From NCBI RefSeq assembly GCF_002284565.1, contig NZ_NPKI01000027.1, positions 62,001 through 126,000 on the forward strand: a DNA stretch of 64,000 nt, read 5' to 3'. This document shows, piece after piece, positions 44,848 to 53,873 of the stretch. The notes beneath the pieces were generated by a model, which made no database searches, was not told where the DNA came from, and saw nothing but the letters and a program-made list of their open reading frames with translations. This DNA comes from Mesorhizobium mediterraneum (GTDB taxonomy: Bacteria; Pseudomonadota; Alphaproteobacteria; Rhizobiales; Rhizobiaceae). The translations under genes were made by a program, and so were the position numbers. Positions within the stretch are counted from its first letter, which is position 1, and the number at the start of each line of letters is the position of its first letter.

Positions 44848-44982
44848 ATGAAGCTTTTTGCCCGCCTTTTCGCTCGCCGTGAAATGAACCTGACGACCGC
44901 GCTCGAGCGCCAGCGCCTTGCCAACACCATGCCCGGCCAGACCGGCGCCATGGCCGCCGCGCGTCTTGGTTTCGTCGCCTGA
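44848..44982 (+). CDS. Very small basic protein (44 aa)
   Basis: MKLFARLFARREMNLTTALE... reads through 44 codons to a TGA. GGAG lies 6 bases ahead of this ATG, which decides it over two earlier in-frame ATGs. A terminator follows 54 bases later, giving a full small transcription unit. Like the two DUF1127-like proteins it is short, basic and amphipathic, but it lacks the DIGWP core. Its function is unknown. Confidence 0.55.
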   Translation: MKLFARLFARREMNLTTALERQRLANTMPGQTGAMAAARLGFVA

Positions 44983-45035
44983 TCTGACAAGCTTGCGAGC
45001 AGCGCTTCTTTCTGCTGCTTCGAAATTGATCAGAG

Positions 45036-45066
45036 CGCCGCTTCGGTCCTGCCGAGGCGGCGTTTT
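45036..45066 (+). terminator. Intrinsic terminator of the 44-aa gene
   Basis: CGCCGCTTCGG / CCGAGGCGGCG (one G-T pair) with a 5-base loop, followed by TTTTG. Confidence 0.75.
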
Positions 45067-45142
45067 GTCGTGCGCCGACCACATCCGGCATATGTGCTCA
45101 ATCCGGCAGCATGTTGGATCCGTCACCGTATAACGATTGCCC

Positions 45143-45164
45143 ATTTGCGACCCATGTCGCAAAT
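45143..45164. promoter_or_regulatory. ATTTGCGA-N6-TCGCAAAT operator upstream of the GbdR-like regulator
   Basis: A perfect 8-6-8 dyad about 108 bases ahead of the regulator gene contains the octamer GTCGCAAA also seen near the mttB/corrinoid promoter and the second FAD-GcvT gene. Autoregulation by the AraC-type protein is plausible. Confidence 0.65.
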
Positions 45165-45271
45165 AAAGTCTTTCCGTTGCCGCCTAGCCAATTGACAGGA
45201 AAGGTTTTTCCTGATGTCGCTATGCTGATCGCGACATCCTGTTCGCGCCATTGCAGCGTGAGGGCTACCCT

Positions 45272-46273
45272 GTGAACGTCGTAAATCATCCGATCAAGCG
45301 ATCGTTTGTGTTCTTCCTGGTCCCCGATTTCACCATGATCGCTTTTGCGACGGCGCTCGACCCGTTGCGTTCGGCCAACCGGATGCTCGGCTACGAGGCC
45401 TATCGCTGGCGGCTCGCCAGCATCGACGGCAAGCCGGTGCGCGCCTCGAACGGCGTCGAATGCGCCGTCAACACCTCGCTGGAGGACGAGCGCAAGAAGA
45501 TGTCTGGCCCCGAACGGCCCAACATGGCGGTGGTCTGCAGCGGCATCAATGTCGAGCGTTACCAGAACAAATCGGCCTTCGCCTGGCTGCGCGAGGAATA
45601 CAACCGCGGCGTCGCCCTCGGCGGCCTATGCACCGGCGCACATATATTGGCCGCCGCCGGCCTGTTGTCCAACAAGCGCTGCGCCATTCATTGGGAGAAC
45701 CTGCCGGGATTTTCCGAGGCATTCCCCAAGGCCAATGTCTTTGCCGACCTCTTCGAGATCGACCAGAACATCTACACCTGCGCCGGCGGCACTGCGGCGC
45801 TCGACATGATGCTGAAGCTGATCGGCGACGATTTCGACGACAATCTCGTCAACCGGGTGTGCGAGCAAGTGTTGACTGACCGCGTGCGCAGCCCGACCGA
45901 TCGTCAGCGCCTGCCTTTGCGCGCGCGCCTTGGCGTGCAGAACTCCAAAGTGCTGACCATCATCGAATTGATGGAAGCAAACCTGTCCGAGCCGCTGTCG
46001 CTGATCGAGATCGCCGATCATGTCGACCTGTCGCGCCGGCAGATCGAGCGCCTGTTCCGCACCGAGATGGGCAGATCCCCTGCCCGCTACTATCTGGAAA
46101 TCCGGCTCGATCGGGCCCGGCACTTGCTGATCCAGTCATCGATGCCGGTGGTCGAGGTGGCGGTCGCTTGCGGCTTTGTCTCTGCCTCGCATTTCTCCAA
46201 ATGCTACCGCGAGCTCTATGCGCGCTCGCCGCAGCAGGAGCGCGTCGATCGCAAGCAGTTGCTGGCCGCGTAA
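45272..46273 (+). CDS. GlxA/GbdR-type AraC-family transcriptional regulator
   Basis: A 333-residue regulator with an N-terminal DJ-1/PfpI (GATase1-like) domain, including GGLCTGAHILAAAGLL, and a C-terminal double helix-turn-helix of the AraC type (SLIEIADHVDLSRRQIERLF, then VAVACGFVSASHFSKCYREL). This is the architecture of GbdR, CdhR, SouR and ArgR, which respond to betaine, carnitine, sarcosine or arginine. The methylated-amine context makes a betaine or dimethylglycine sensor likely. The start is a GTG with AGGG upstream; a TTG seven codons earlier is also in frame. A symmetric operator lies upstream. Confidence 0.85.
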   Translation: MNVVNHPIKRSFVFFLVPDFTMIAFATALDPLRSANRMLGYEAYRWRLASIDGKPVRASNGVECAVNTSLEDERKKMSGPERPNMAVVCSGINVERYQNKSAFAWLREEYNRGVALGGLCTGAHILAAAGLLSNKRCAIHWENLPGFSEAFPKANVFADLFEIDQNIYTCAGGTAALDMMLKLIGDDFDDNLVNRVCEQVLTDRVRSPTDRQRLPLRARLGVQNSKVLTIIELMEANLSEPLSLIEIADHVDLSRRQIERLFRTEMGRSPARYYLEIRLDRARHLLIQSSMPVVEVAVACGFVSASHFSKCYRELYARSPQQERVDRKQLLAA

Positions 46274-46321
46274 ACAGCCAACATCTTGCACGCGTAGCCT
46301 CTGGCGGGGAGCGCTTGAAAT

Positions 46322-47164
46322 CTAGCGGCTGTCGTACATCCAGCTTCGGTCGCGCCACATTTTTTCGCCGACCTGGCAGTCGGTGGCCGGCTTGTCTTGC
46401 GCCAGCACCACCGGCGAATGTGCCGCTTCGTCCGCCGCCCACTGTGGGGACGCAGGCCCGGCAAGCTCGAGCACCAGCTTGCGGCGGATCGCTTCGGGAA
46501 ACTGCGTCCACTCATTGACCGGAATCATGAACGCGCCGGGCCCACCGATGACGCAGTCGGTGTAGTAGCGGTCGAGATAGTTGACGTCGTAGACGCTGGT
46601 GAAGCCGCTTCGGGTCATCAGCGGCAGGCCATTGATGGTGATGCCTTGCTTGACCAACCCGTCACGAACCACGTCGACGGGAGCACCTTGATTGTTGGGG
46701 CCGTCGCCTGAAATGTCGATGACGCGCTTGACGCCCCGAAAGCCGCTTTCGGCGAAGAGATCGCTGCCGAACTGCAGGGCACCGGAAATCGAGGTGCGCC
46801 GGGCGCTGTTGGGCGCATGGGCGGAGAGCTGCTCGACCACCCGAGCGGCGTCGGCACGATTGGCGATCACCGTCCACGGCACGATGACATGCTGCCAGGT
46901 CGTGCCGGCCCATTCGACATAGGTGACGGCGATCTTGCCATAGGCGCCATCGGCTATCGCCTGCAGCACCGTGTCGTGCGTCAGGGCCGCCACATAGCCG
47001 CGACGCTGGATTTCGAGCTCGGCTGGCGACATCGAAAGCGAAACGTCAACGGCAAGAACCAGCTCGACGTCGACCGGCTCGGCGGCGCGGGATTCTGGCG
47101 CCAGCCCAAGCGTCAGCGCAGCGGCAGCAGAGAGGAGATGTCTTGCGCGGGGAAAAGCAGACAT
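46322..47164 (-). CDS. DUF1194 (vWA-like) secreted protein
   Basis: A 280-residue protein. A signal peptide (MSAFPRARHLLSAAAALTLG) precedes VELVLAVDVSLSMSPAELE, a MIDAS-type DxSxS metal site. The later RVIDISGDGPNNQGAPVD block is typical of DUF1194. It is a periplasmic vWA-like protein with no known role. It is convergent with the AraC regulator. The neighbouring FAD-GcvT gene is on the same strand, 120 bases upstream, and may or may not be co-transcribed. Confidence 0.85.
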   Translation of the reverse strand: MSAFPRARHLLSAAAALTLGLAPESRAAEPVDVELVLAVDVSLSMSPAELEIQRRGYVAALTHDTVLQAIADGAYGKIAVTYVEWAGTTWQHVIVPWTVIANRADAARVVEQLSAHAPNSARRTSISGALQFGSDLFAESGFRGVKRVIDISGDGPNNQGAPVDVVRDGLVKQGITINGLPLMTRSGFTSVYDVNYLDRYYTDCVIGGPGAFMIPVNEWTQFPEAIRRKLVLELAGPASPQWAADEAAHSPVVLAQDKPATDCQVGEKMWRDRSWMYDSR

Positions 47165-47284
47165 GCCGCAAGGTAAGCGAGAATCGTCGCGTCACAAAGC
47201 GAAAAGCCCGAGGCTGGGCTGGGCCCATGCGTTCACGTTTTTGCGAGGCCACCCCATTGTAGCGGCCCGGCAAGTCATCATCGC

Positions 47285-49846
47285 TCAGCTGCGCGGATTG
47301 AAATTCTCCGGATCGTAGAGCGGCTTGTAGCCGACAGCGGCCACCTCGACCGGGTATGTCTCGCCGAAATACTCGACATTCAGCTTGCGGCCCTCCTGGC
47401 AATACGCCCAGGGCAGATAGGCGAGCGCAATGTTCTTGCCGATGGTCGGACCATAGGCGATCGAGGTCGTGAAGGACCGGCGGCCGAGTTCGTCGACCAG
47501 CGTCTCGCCCGTTTGCGGGTCCAACACCGGCATCGTGCCGACCGGATAACGGGCAACCCCCTTGGGATCGACATTGTCCGTCATGACGAGCGTGCAAAGC
47601 ATGGCCGGCTGATGCGCTCGGGCGCGATATTCCAGATGCTTTGCCTTGCCGCTGAAATCGGCCTCCTTGACCTTCGGGCGAGCAAGATCGGCCTCCAGCA
47701 GGTTGTACTCGGTCAGAAGATCTGCGTTCTGCAGGCGCAGGCTCTTCTCCATGCGGCGGCTGTTGGCATAGGTCTCGACGCCAAAGGCCATCACGCCGGT
47801 CGAACGCAACGCGTCCCAGACGGCCAGGCCGTCTTCGTATCGCATATGCAGTTCCCAGCCCTGCTCGCCGACATAGGAGATGCGGAAAGCGGTCACGTCC
47901 TTTCCGGCAATCCTGACAGGCTTGATCGCTGCGAAGGCAAAATTCTCCGGCGTCAGCCCGTCCGGGTTCTCGACGACCTTCTGCAAGGTCGACCGCGCGT
48001 TCGGACCCCAGATGCCGATGGTCACGTATTTTTCGGTCACGTCCGTGACGGTGACGTCGAAGCCTTTGTCTTTTGCCGTCCGCCGCATGTACTGGAAGTC
48101 GCGCGGACCGGCATCGGCGCCGTCGATGACGCGGCAGCGGTCGGCCATGCGGATGACGGTCAGGTCGGCGCGCACCATGCCCTCGTCGTCGAGGAAATGG
48201 GTATAGATGCCCTTGCCGATGTTGGTATCGCCGCCGATCTTGGCCGCGCATAGCCACTCCATCAGCGCGACGTGATCCGGGCCTTCCACGTCGTACATCG
48301 CGAAATGCGATAGGTTGACGATGCCGCAATCCTCGCTCATGGCGAGATGCTCGGCATTTGAGACGCGCCAGAAATGGCGGTTGTCCCACTCGTTTTCACG
48401 CACTGGCACCCGGTTGCCGTATTTCTCGAGCAGGTGCTCGTTGGCGGCATAGCCATGGGCGCGCTCCCAGCCGCCCAGTTCCATGAAATAGCCGCCGAGT
48501 TCCTTCTCGCGCGCCCAGAAGGGCGAGCGGCGCACGTCGCGAGCCTTAGAGAAGGGCTCACGCGGATGGACCGCCGGATTGTAGACCTTCATCGCCGTTT
48601 CGGTGCAGCGGTCCCAGATGAACTGCTCTTGCGTCTGGTGCGGATAGAAGCGCGAATAGTCGATGGCGTGGTGATCGATCGACGTCCGGCCGTCCGTCAT
48701 CCAGTCGGCGATGAGCTTGCCCATGCCGGGGCCGTCCTTGACCCAGATCGCGACGGCATACCAGAGGCCGCGCACCTTCTGGCTCTCGCCCATGGAGGGG
48801 CCGCCGTCTGCCGTCACCTGCAGAAGCCCGTTGAAGGAATGGCTCTCATTGTAGCCCAGTTCGCCCAGGATCGGCGTCAGTTCCATGGCGCGCTCGAGCG
48901 GGGCGAGGATCTGTTCCATGTCGAGGTCGCGCTGCGAGGGCGAAAGACGGGCCTGGTTCTTCTCCAGAAGGTCGCGCGGATGGCAAAGGCGCGGATTGGT
49001 CTCTTCGTAATAGCCCCATTCGATCTGACCGCCTTCGGCGGTCTTGGGATCGCCGGTGTCGCGCATGTAAGCCGAATTGCCCTGGTCGCGCAGCAGCGGC
49101 CAGCCGATCTCCTTGCCGGTGCCGGCGAACTCGGTATACGGCCCGAAGAAGGTGAGCGGATGATCGATCGGCATCACCGGCAGGTCCTCGCCCACCATTT
49201 CCGCGATCAACCGGCCCCAGATACCCGCGCAAACAATCACGTAGTCGGCTTCGATTGTGCCGCGATCGGTCACCACGCCTTTGATGCGCCCATTCTCGAC
49301 GATAAGCGACTTGGCCGGTGTGTTCGCGAAGGATCTGAGCTTGCCGGAGGCTTCCGCCTGGTCGACCAGCTTGCCGGCGACCGTTTGCGAGCGCGGGATG
49401 ACGAGACCGGCATCGGGATCCCACAGGCCGCCCTGCACCATCTCTTCTTCGATCAGCGGGAATTTCTGCTTGATCTCGGCCGGCTCGATCAGGCGGGCGC
49501 GCGTGCCGAACGCCTTTGCCGAGGCGATCTTGCGCTTGATCTCCGCCATGCGATCGTCGTCGCCGACGCGGGCGACCTCGAGGCCGCCGATGCGGGCGTA
49601 ATGGCCCATCTTCTCGTAGAAATCGATGGAGTAGAGCGTCGTCCAGCAGGACAGGAAATCATGGCTGGTCGTGTAGCAGAAGTCGGAGGCGTGCGCTGTC
49701 GAGCCGATATCGGTCGGGATGCCTGATTTGTCGATGCCGACGATGTCATGCCATCCGCGCTCGATAAGGTGATGGGCGACCGATGCGCCGACAATGCCGC
49801 CCAGCCCGACGATGACGACCTTCGCCTTTTCCGGAAACCCTGCCAT
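47285..49846 (-). CDS. FAD-dependent dimethylglycine dehydrogenase-like protein with GcvT domain, second copy
   Basis: An 853-residue flavoprotein of the same plan as the 857-residue protein at 10.9 kb. VVIVGLGGIVGASVAHHLIE (residues 10-29) is the dinucleotide motif, then come the FAD domain, and from about residue 440 the aminomethyltransferase-type domain (YDVEGPDHVALMEWL, SYVGEQGWELHM). The covalent-FAD region reads GSTAHASD, keeping His52 but replacing the usual Trp before it with Ala. This suggests a different substrate or cofactor bond. It would oxidatively demethylate a methylated amine and hand the C1 unit to THF. A GTCGCAAA half-site is 90 bases upstream. Confidence 0.85.
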   Translation of the reverse strand: MAGFPEKAKVVIVGLGGIVGASVAHHLIERGWHDIVGIDKSGIPTDIGSTAHASDFCYTTSHDFLSCWTTLYSIDFYEKMGHYARIGGLEVARVGDDDRMAEIKRKIASAKAFGTRARLIEPAEIKQKFPLIEEEMVQGGLWDPDAGLVIPRSQTVAGKLVDQAEASGKLRSFANTPAKSLIVENGRIKGVVTDRGTIEADYVIVCAGIWGRLIAEMVGEDLPVMPIDHPLTFFGPYTEFAGTGKEIGWPLLRDQGNSAYMRDTGDPKTAEGGQIEWGYYEETNPRLCHPRDLLEKNQARLSPSQRDLDMEQILAPLERAMELTPILGELGYNESHSFNGLLQVTADGGPSMGESQKVRGLWYAVAIWVKDGPGMGKLIADWMTDGRTSIDHHAIDYSRFYPHQTQEQFIWDRCTETAMKVYNPAVHPREPFSKARDVRRSPFWAREKELGGYFMELGGWERAHGYAANEHLLEKYGNRVPVRENEWDNRHFWRVSNAEHLAMSEDCGIVNLSHFAMYDVEGPDHVALMEWLCAAKIGGDTNIGKGIYTHFLDDEGMVRADLTVIRMADRCRVIDGADAGPRDFQYMRRTAKDKGFDVTVTDVTEKYVTIGIWGPNARSTLQKVVENPDGLTPENFAFAAIKPVRIAGKDVTAFRISYVGEQGWELHMRYEDGLAVWDALRSTGVMAFGVETYANSRRMEKSLRLQNADLLTEYNLLEADLARPKVKEADFSGKAKHLEYRARAHQPAMLCTLVMTDNVDPKGVARYPVGTMPVLDPQTGETLVDELGRRSFTTSIAYGPTIGKNIALAYLPWAYCQEGRKLNVEYFGETYPVEVAAVGYKPLYDPENFNPRS

Positions 49847-49935
49847 TGCCCGCGACTCCAAAGTGCTGTTGCAGGCGCCGGCGCCCGCTTGACCGGCGCA
49901 CAATATGCAGGCGACGGCCATCGTGCTACCGCCTG

Positions 49936-49943
49936 TTTGCGAC
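49936..49943 (-). promoter_or_regulatory. GTCGCAAA half-site upstream of the second FAD-GcvT gene
   Basis: On the minus strand this reads GTCGCAAA, identical to the octamer in the GbdR-like regulator's operator and in the mttB/corrinoid promoter. It lies about 90 bases upstream of the start, where an AraC activator would bind. Confidence 0.45.
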
Positions 49944-49970
49944 ACGCCGCAGGTGCGGCGCGACCCCGAC

Positions 49971-50060
49971 GCATAACGCCGAAAAATCGGAATCGATTTT
50001 CGCTGGGATCATGCGCAGAAAGAAGTTCTACGGCGTCCTTTGCGCGTCCAAAGGACGCGT
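49971..50060. repeat. Composite intergenic palindromic repeat
   Basis: The first part is GCAT...CGAAAA...TTTTCG...ATGC, a degenerate form of the palindrome at 57.25 kb (shared GATCATGCGC edge). The second is a perfect hairpin, GCGTCCTTT / AAAGGACGC with an 8-base loop. Such elements are common between Rhizobiales genes. It fills most of the 277-base gap upstream of the FAD-GcvT gene. Confidence 0.55.
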
Positions 50061-50123
50061 GGCGCAGCAGGTGAGATCAGCGGCTTCAAGGGAAAATGAT
50101 GCGCGCCGGGCTGGAGACGCAAC

Positions 50124-51353
50124 TCATGGTTTATCGTCCGGAATGACGTGCAACACTGCGGCTCGTCGCCCTTTGATGCTCGTCCACAGCGCCATGAATG
50201 GACCAGCGAGCAGCAGAAACGGCGGAATCAGGTTGGGAAAGTAGATGCGGGTGTCGTGGATCGGGAAGACGGTGAACTTGGCCAGCACGCCGAGCACCAA
50301 TGCCGCGAACAGGATGCCGGCGCGGCGGTCGAGCTTGAAGCCGGCGCGGCTTGAGGCATACCACCCCGCCAGCGCCAGCACCGAGACGCCGATCCAGCCG
50401 TTGAGACTGACGGCGCGGACCAGCGAGGCGGCAAAGGCCCGAAGATAGGCGACAACCGAGAACGGTGGATCGAAGCCGTCCATATTGTAGTGCTGCTCGA
50501 TGCTGGAGAACCACAGATGCGGCCACCAGCCGGGATGCTGCGCCCAATGCGAGATGACGAAATAGGCGACCAGGGAGGCGGCAAAGCCGGCCAGCGCGCC
50601 CCACGCCTTCTGCCGGAAGGCGACCAGTAACATGGCGAAGATGGCAAGAAAGACGACGTTGTCGGGCCGCGCCATGAAGGCGAGAAAGAGCAAGATTGCG
50701 GTGGCCACCTCGCGGCCGCGCACATACGCAAAAAGTCCGCCGAGGAACAGGGCCGAGCACAGGAGATCCGGTGTCGCTGCGCGTGCCACGTCGCCGAATT
50801 CGGCCATGATCAGCACCGCGCCGGCGACCGGCGCCAGCGGCAGCGCGCCTTCGGACCGCAGCCAGAACAGCGTGATCGCGCCGAACAGCAGCACCGACAA
50901 TACCTGTAACAGCCGCATCGCATCGATCGGCGACATCACCGAACTGGTTATCGAAAGGATCTCGGCGTAGAGGAACTTGACCCGGTACATGCCGAGCAGA
51001 GAATGGAAGTCGGCGGCGTTGCCGGCCATATGGCTGCGGAAGCCGCCGCCATCATCGACCAAGGCCTTGTATTCGCCAGCCGACACACCGTCCTTGACCG
51101 TGCCATAGGCATAGTCGTGCAGCGCCTGCACATCGGGGTAGGTGCCTTCCTCGGCGATCGCCAGATAGGGCAGCATGTCCCAATTGGCGTCGGGCATGAA
51201 CCATGCCGTCACGGCAGTCAGAAGGATGTAGAGCGCAAAGGCCGCCGCCCCGATCGGTGCGGCAAGACGCGCATAGGTGCCCTCGCCCCACGCCAGACCG
51301 GCCTCGGTGAGCCGGTCGAGCAGGTTTGTCGGAACGGGGGATTTGGTCAGCAT
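50124..51353 (-). CDS. Polytopic membrane protein, GT-C-like
   Basis: A 409-residue protein with about nine membrane segments. The first large periplasmic loop holds NWDMLPYLAIAEEGTYPDVQ, acidic residues placed as in GT-C glycosyltransferases. I cannot assign a family with certainty. It is the last gene of the minus-strand operon, 16 bases downstream of the aminotransferase. A transferase that uses the lipid-linked sugar made by the genes upstream is the natural guess, not proven. Confidence 0.6.
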   Translation of the reverse strand: MLTKSPVPTNLLDRLTEAGLAWGEGTYARLAAPIGAAAFALYILLTAVTAWFMPDANWDMLPYLAIAEEGTYPDVQALHDYAYGTVKDGVSAGEYKALVDDGGGFRSHMAGNAADFHSLLGMYRVKFLYAEILSITSSVMSPIDAMRLLQVLSVLLFGAITLFWLRSEGALPLAPVAGAVLIMAEFGDVARAATPDLLCSALFLGGLFAYVRGREVATAILLFLAFMARPDNVVFLAIFAMLLVAFRQKAWGALAGFAASLVAYFVISHWAQHPGWWPHLWFSSIEQHYNMDGFDPPFSVVAYLRAFAASLVRAVSLNGWIGVSVLALAGWYASSRAGFKLDRRAGILFAALVLGVLAKFTVFPIHDTRIYFPNLIPPFLLLAGPFMALWTSIKGRRAAVLHVIPDDKP

Positions 51354-51369
51354 GGTTTCGCTCAGCAGC

Positions 51370-52842
51370 CTAGCGGACCTGGCTTTTGACGAAATCCTTC
51401 ACGATCGACACGATGCCGCGCGACAGCAGGCTGTCGAGCGCCTCGACAAAGCGGTCGACATGTTCGCGCTGGCAGATCAGCGGTGGTTCGAGGCGGATGA
51501 CGTTGCGGTTGTATTCGGTGAAGGCAACGAGCACGTCGTAGTCGCGCAGCAGCAGCGCTCCGACGAAGCCGGACAAGGACCCCTTCAGCTTGTCGTCAAG
51601 CACGCTGACCACAGGCCGCAGCACCATCGGCAAGGTCTGCGAAAAGTCGTGGAATTCCAGCCCGACCATAAGCCCCTTGCCCCGCACGTCCTTGATGATC
51701 TTGGGATATTTCTCCTTGAGCGCTTGCAGCCGTTGCAGGAGGTAGTCGCCGGTCATCGCGGCGTTGTCGATCAGTCCCTCGTCGTAAAGCACGTTGAGCG
51801 CCTCGATCGAGGTGATACAGGCCTCGCCCATGCCGCCGAAGGTGGCCATGGCGTGGATCATCGCCGTCTTCGGCGTGCCATAGGCCTTCATGTAGACCTC
51901 GCGCCTGGCGATCATCGCGCCGACCGCCGCCTTGCCGCCACCGAGCGACTTCGCCAGCGCCGTCACGTCAGGAACGACGCCGTAATGCTCGAAGGCATAG
52001 AAGCGGCCGGTGCGTCCATAGCCGCACTGCACCTCGTCGGCGACCCACAGCACGCCATACTGATCGCAGAGCGCGCGCAACTTCTGCCAGTATTCGGCAG
52101 GCGCCTGGATGATCCCGCCGCCGCCCTGGATGGTTTCCAGCACGATGACGCCGACCTCGGGATCGGAGCGGAAGGTGCGCTCGACCGCCTCGATGTCGGC
52201 GAACGGGATACGCACGACATTGTCGGCGACCTTGAAGTCGGCGCGGTAGAGCGAGCCGTCGGTAATCGCCAGCACACCCTTGGTCTTGCCGTGGAAGGAA
52301 TTCTCGGCATAGACGACCTTCGGCCGCTTCGGGCCGGCGGCTCGCTCGGCGAGCTTCACGGCCGCTTCCATGGCTTCTGAGCCGGACGAGCCCAGAAACA
52401 CCATGTCGAGATCGCCGGGCGAGCATTTGGCGAGATTGTGCGCCAGGGCCGCCGCATATTGCGACATGAACGCGATGGCGATTTCCTGCCGCTTCTCATC
52501 CTGGAATTTCTTGCGCGCTTCGAGAAGGCGCGGATGATTGTGGCCGAAGGCCAGCGAGCCGAAACCACCGAAGAAATCCAGGATTCTGCGGCCGTTCTGA
52601 TCGATGTAGAACATGCCTTCGGCACGCTCGATCTTGATCTTGTGGAAGCCGAGCAGCCTCATGAAATGCAGCTGGCCGGGGTTGAGGTGCGCCTTGAACA
52701 GGTCGGTCATGCGCGCGACGTCCATCGTCTTGGCCTGCTCGACGCTGATCAGATCGGGCTTGACGGTGGTGGCGGGCGAAAGCGCCGGCGCGCTGACCGT
52801 GGCGCGCGCAGTCGTGTGGTCTGGCTTGGTCATGACGGTCAT
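51370..52842 (-). CDS. Class III aminotransferase of the lipid-linked sugar operon
   Basis: A 490-residue PLP-dependent class III aminotransferase. SGSEAMEAAVKLAER binds phosphate, WVADEVQCGYGRTGRF holds the PLP-pairing Asp, and ALAKSLGGGKAAVGAM has the Schiff-base lysine. It would aminate a keto or aldehyde sugar derivative or a similar substrate. HpnO-type hopanoid aminotransferases belong to the same class and are an alternative. Start options: a GTG overlapping the upstream stop, or the ATG nine codons later with AGGAG at good spacing, which is used. Confidence 0.85.
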   Translation of the reverse strand: MTVMTKPDHTTARATVSAPALSPATTVKPDLISVEQAKTMDVARMTDLFKAHLNPGQLHFMRLLGFHKIKIERAEGMFYIDQNGRRILDFFGGFGSLAFGHNHPRLLEARKKFQDEKRQEIAIAFMSQYAAALAHNLAKCSPGDLDMVFLGSSGSEAMEAAVKLAERAAGPKRPKVVYAENSFHGKTKGVLAITDGSLYRADFKVADNVVRIPFADIEAVERTFRSDPEVGVIVLETIQGGGGIIQAPAEYWQKLRALCDQYGVLWVADEVQCGYGRTGRFYAFEHYGVVPDVTALAKSLGGGKAAVGAMIARREVYMKAYGTPKTAMIHAMATFGGMGEACITSIEALNVLYDEGLIDNAAMTGDYLLQRLQALKEKYPKIIKDVRGKGLMVGLEFHDFSQTLPMVLRPVVSVLDDKLKGSLSGFVGALLLRDYDVLVAFTEYNRNVIRLEPPLICQREHVDRFVEALDSLLSRGIVSIVKDFVKSQVR

Positions 52843-52865
52843 CTCAAGAGTCTCCTGCTGGCCCT

Positions 52866-53873
52866 TCACTCGGCGGGCACATGTTTGGCGGCGACGGCAT
52901 GGCCGTCTTTCTTGGCGCGATATTCGCTGTAGGCGGCGATCAGCATGTCCTCGTCGCGATATTGCGGCACCCAGCCGAGTTGGCGCTCGGCCTTGGACAC
53001 GTCGAGCACGCAGTCCTCGTCGGCGATCAGATACTGCTCCGGATCCATGATCGGCATGTTCAAGAGGTCGAGCAGGTCGAGCGTGCGCTTGACCGCCCAG
53101 CCCGGTGTCGGAATCAGGATCGACTTCGAACCGGCATGCCTGATCAGATCGCCGAGCAGTTTCCTGACCGGCGGCGGATTAAGCGAGCCGAGATTATAGG
53201 CCTCATCAGGCACGCCCGCCTTCCAGGCGGCGCGCGCGGCCTCGGCGCAGTCGAACACCGAGATGAACTGATAGGGGTTCTTGCCCGAGCCGATCATCGG
53301 CACCGGAAGGTTCCAGTCGATCAGCTTGAACAGTTTCTCGAGGATGCCGAGGCGGCCGGGGCCGATGATGAGGCGCGGCCGAAACAGCGAGATCGACATG
53401 CCGCGCTTGCGCCATTCGGCGGCCAGTTCCTCGGTCTTCTGCTTCGACCAGCCATATTCGCCGAGCGGCGCGACCGGATGGTCCTCCGTCATCGGTTGTG
53501 TGACCGTGTGGCCGTAGATCATGTCGGTCGTGTAGTGGACGAGCCTCGGAGCACCGGCCTTGTCCATCGCCTGCAGGATGTGCTCGGTGCCGTGGAAATT
53601 CACCGGGAAGAAGAACTCGTGGCGTTTGGCGCGGACCTGGATCGGCGACAGCATTTTCGCCGACAGATTGTAGACCATGTCGTCGGCCTTCAGCCCGACC
53701 GAAGCGACCGAGGCCGGATCGGTGACGTCGCACCTGACATATCGGACCGAGCGGTAATGCGGCAGATCGCTTTTAGCGATATCGGCGACAACCACCTCCT
53801 CGCCGTCGGCCAGAAGTTTCGGGGCAAGGTGGCGGCCGACGAAACCGTCACCGCCGAAGATCACATGTCTCAT
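52866..53873 (-). CDS. NAD(P)-dependent epimerase/dehydratase (SDR) of the lipid-linked sugar operon
   Basis: A 335-residue extended SDR. FGGDGFVGRHLAPKLL (residues 6-21) binds NAD, YTTDMIYG supplies the Ser/Thr position, and YGWSK (Tyr140, Lys144) is the catalytic pair. It could epimerise or oxidise/reduce a sugar. In mycobacteria the DprE1 product is reduced by the SDR DprE2, so this protein may fill that step, although DprE2 is a classical rather than an extended SDR. It overlaps the transporter-like gene upstream by 4 bases (ATGA). Confidence 0.88.
   Translation of the reverse strand: MRHVIFGGDGFVGRHLAPKLLADGEEVVVADIAKSDLPHYRSVRYVRCDVTDPASVASVGLKADDMVYNLSAKMLSPIQVRAKRHEFFFPVNFHGTEHILQAMDKAGAPRLVHYTTDMIYGHTVTQPMTEDHPVAPLGEYGWSKQKTEELAAEWRKRGMSISLFRPRLIIGPGRLGILEKLFKLIDWNLPVPMIGSGKNPYQFISVFDCAEAARAAWKAGVPDEAYNLGSLNPPPVRKLLGDLIRHAGSKSILIPTPGWAVKRTLDLLDLLNMPIMDPEQYLIADEDCVLDVSKAERQLGWVPQYRDEDMLIAAYSEYRAKKDGHAVAAKHVPAE

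Noticed and set aside
44680..45162. 160-codon minus-strand frame over the small gene, terminator and operator region
   Set aside because: It runs through a terminator, a symmetric operator and a dyad, has no ribosome binding site and shows no known motif.
49971..50060. Insertion sequence end or attachment site
   Set aside because: The palindromes match intergenic repeat elements; no transposase, direct repeat or integrase is nearby.
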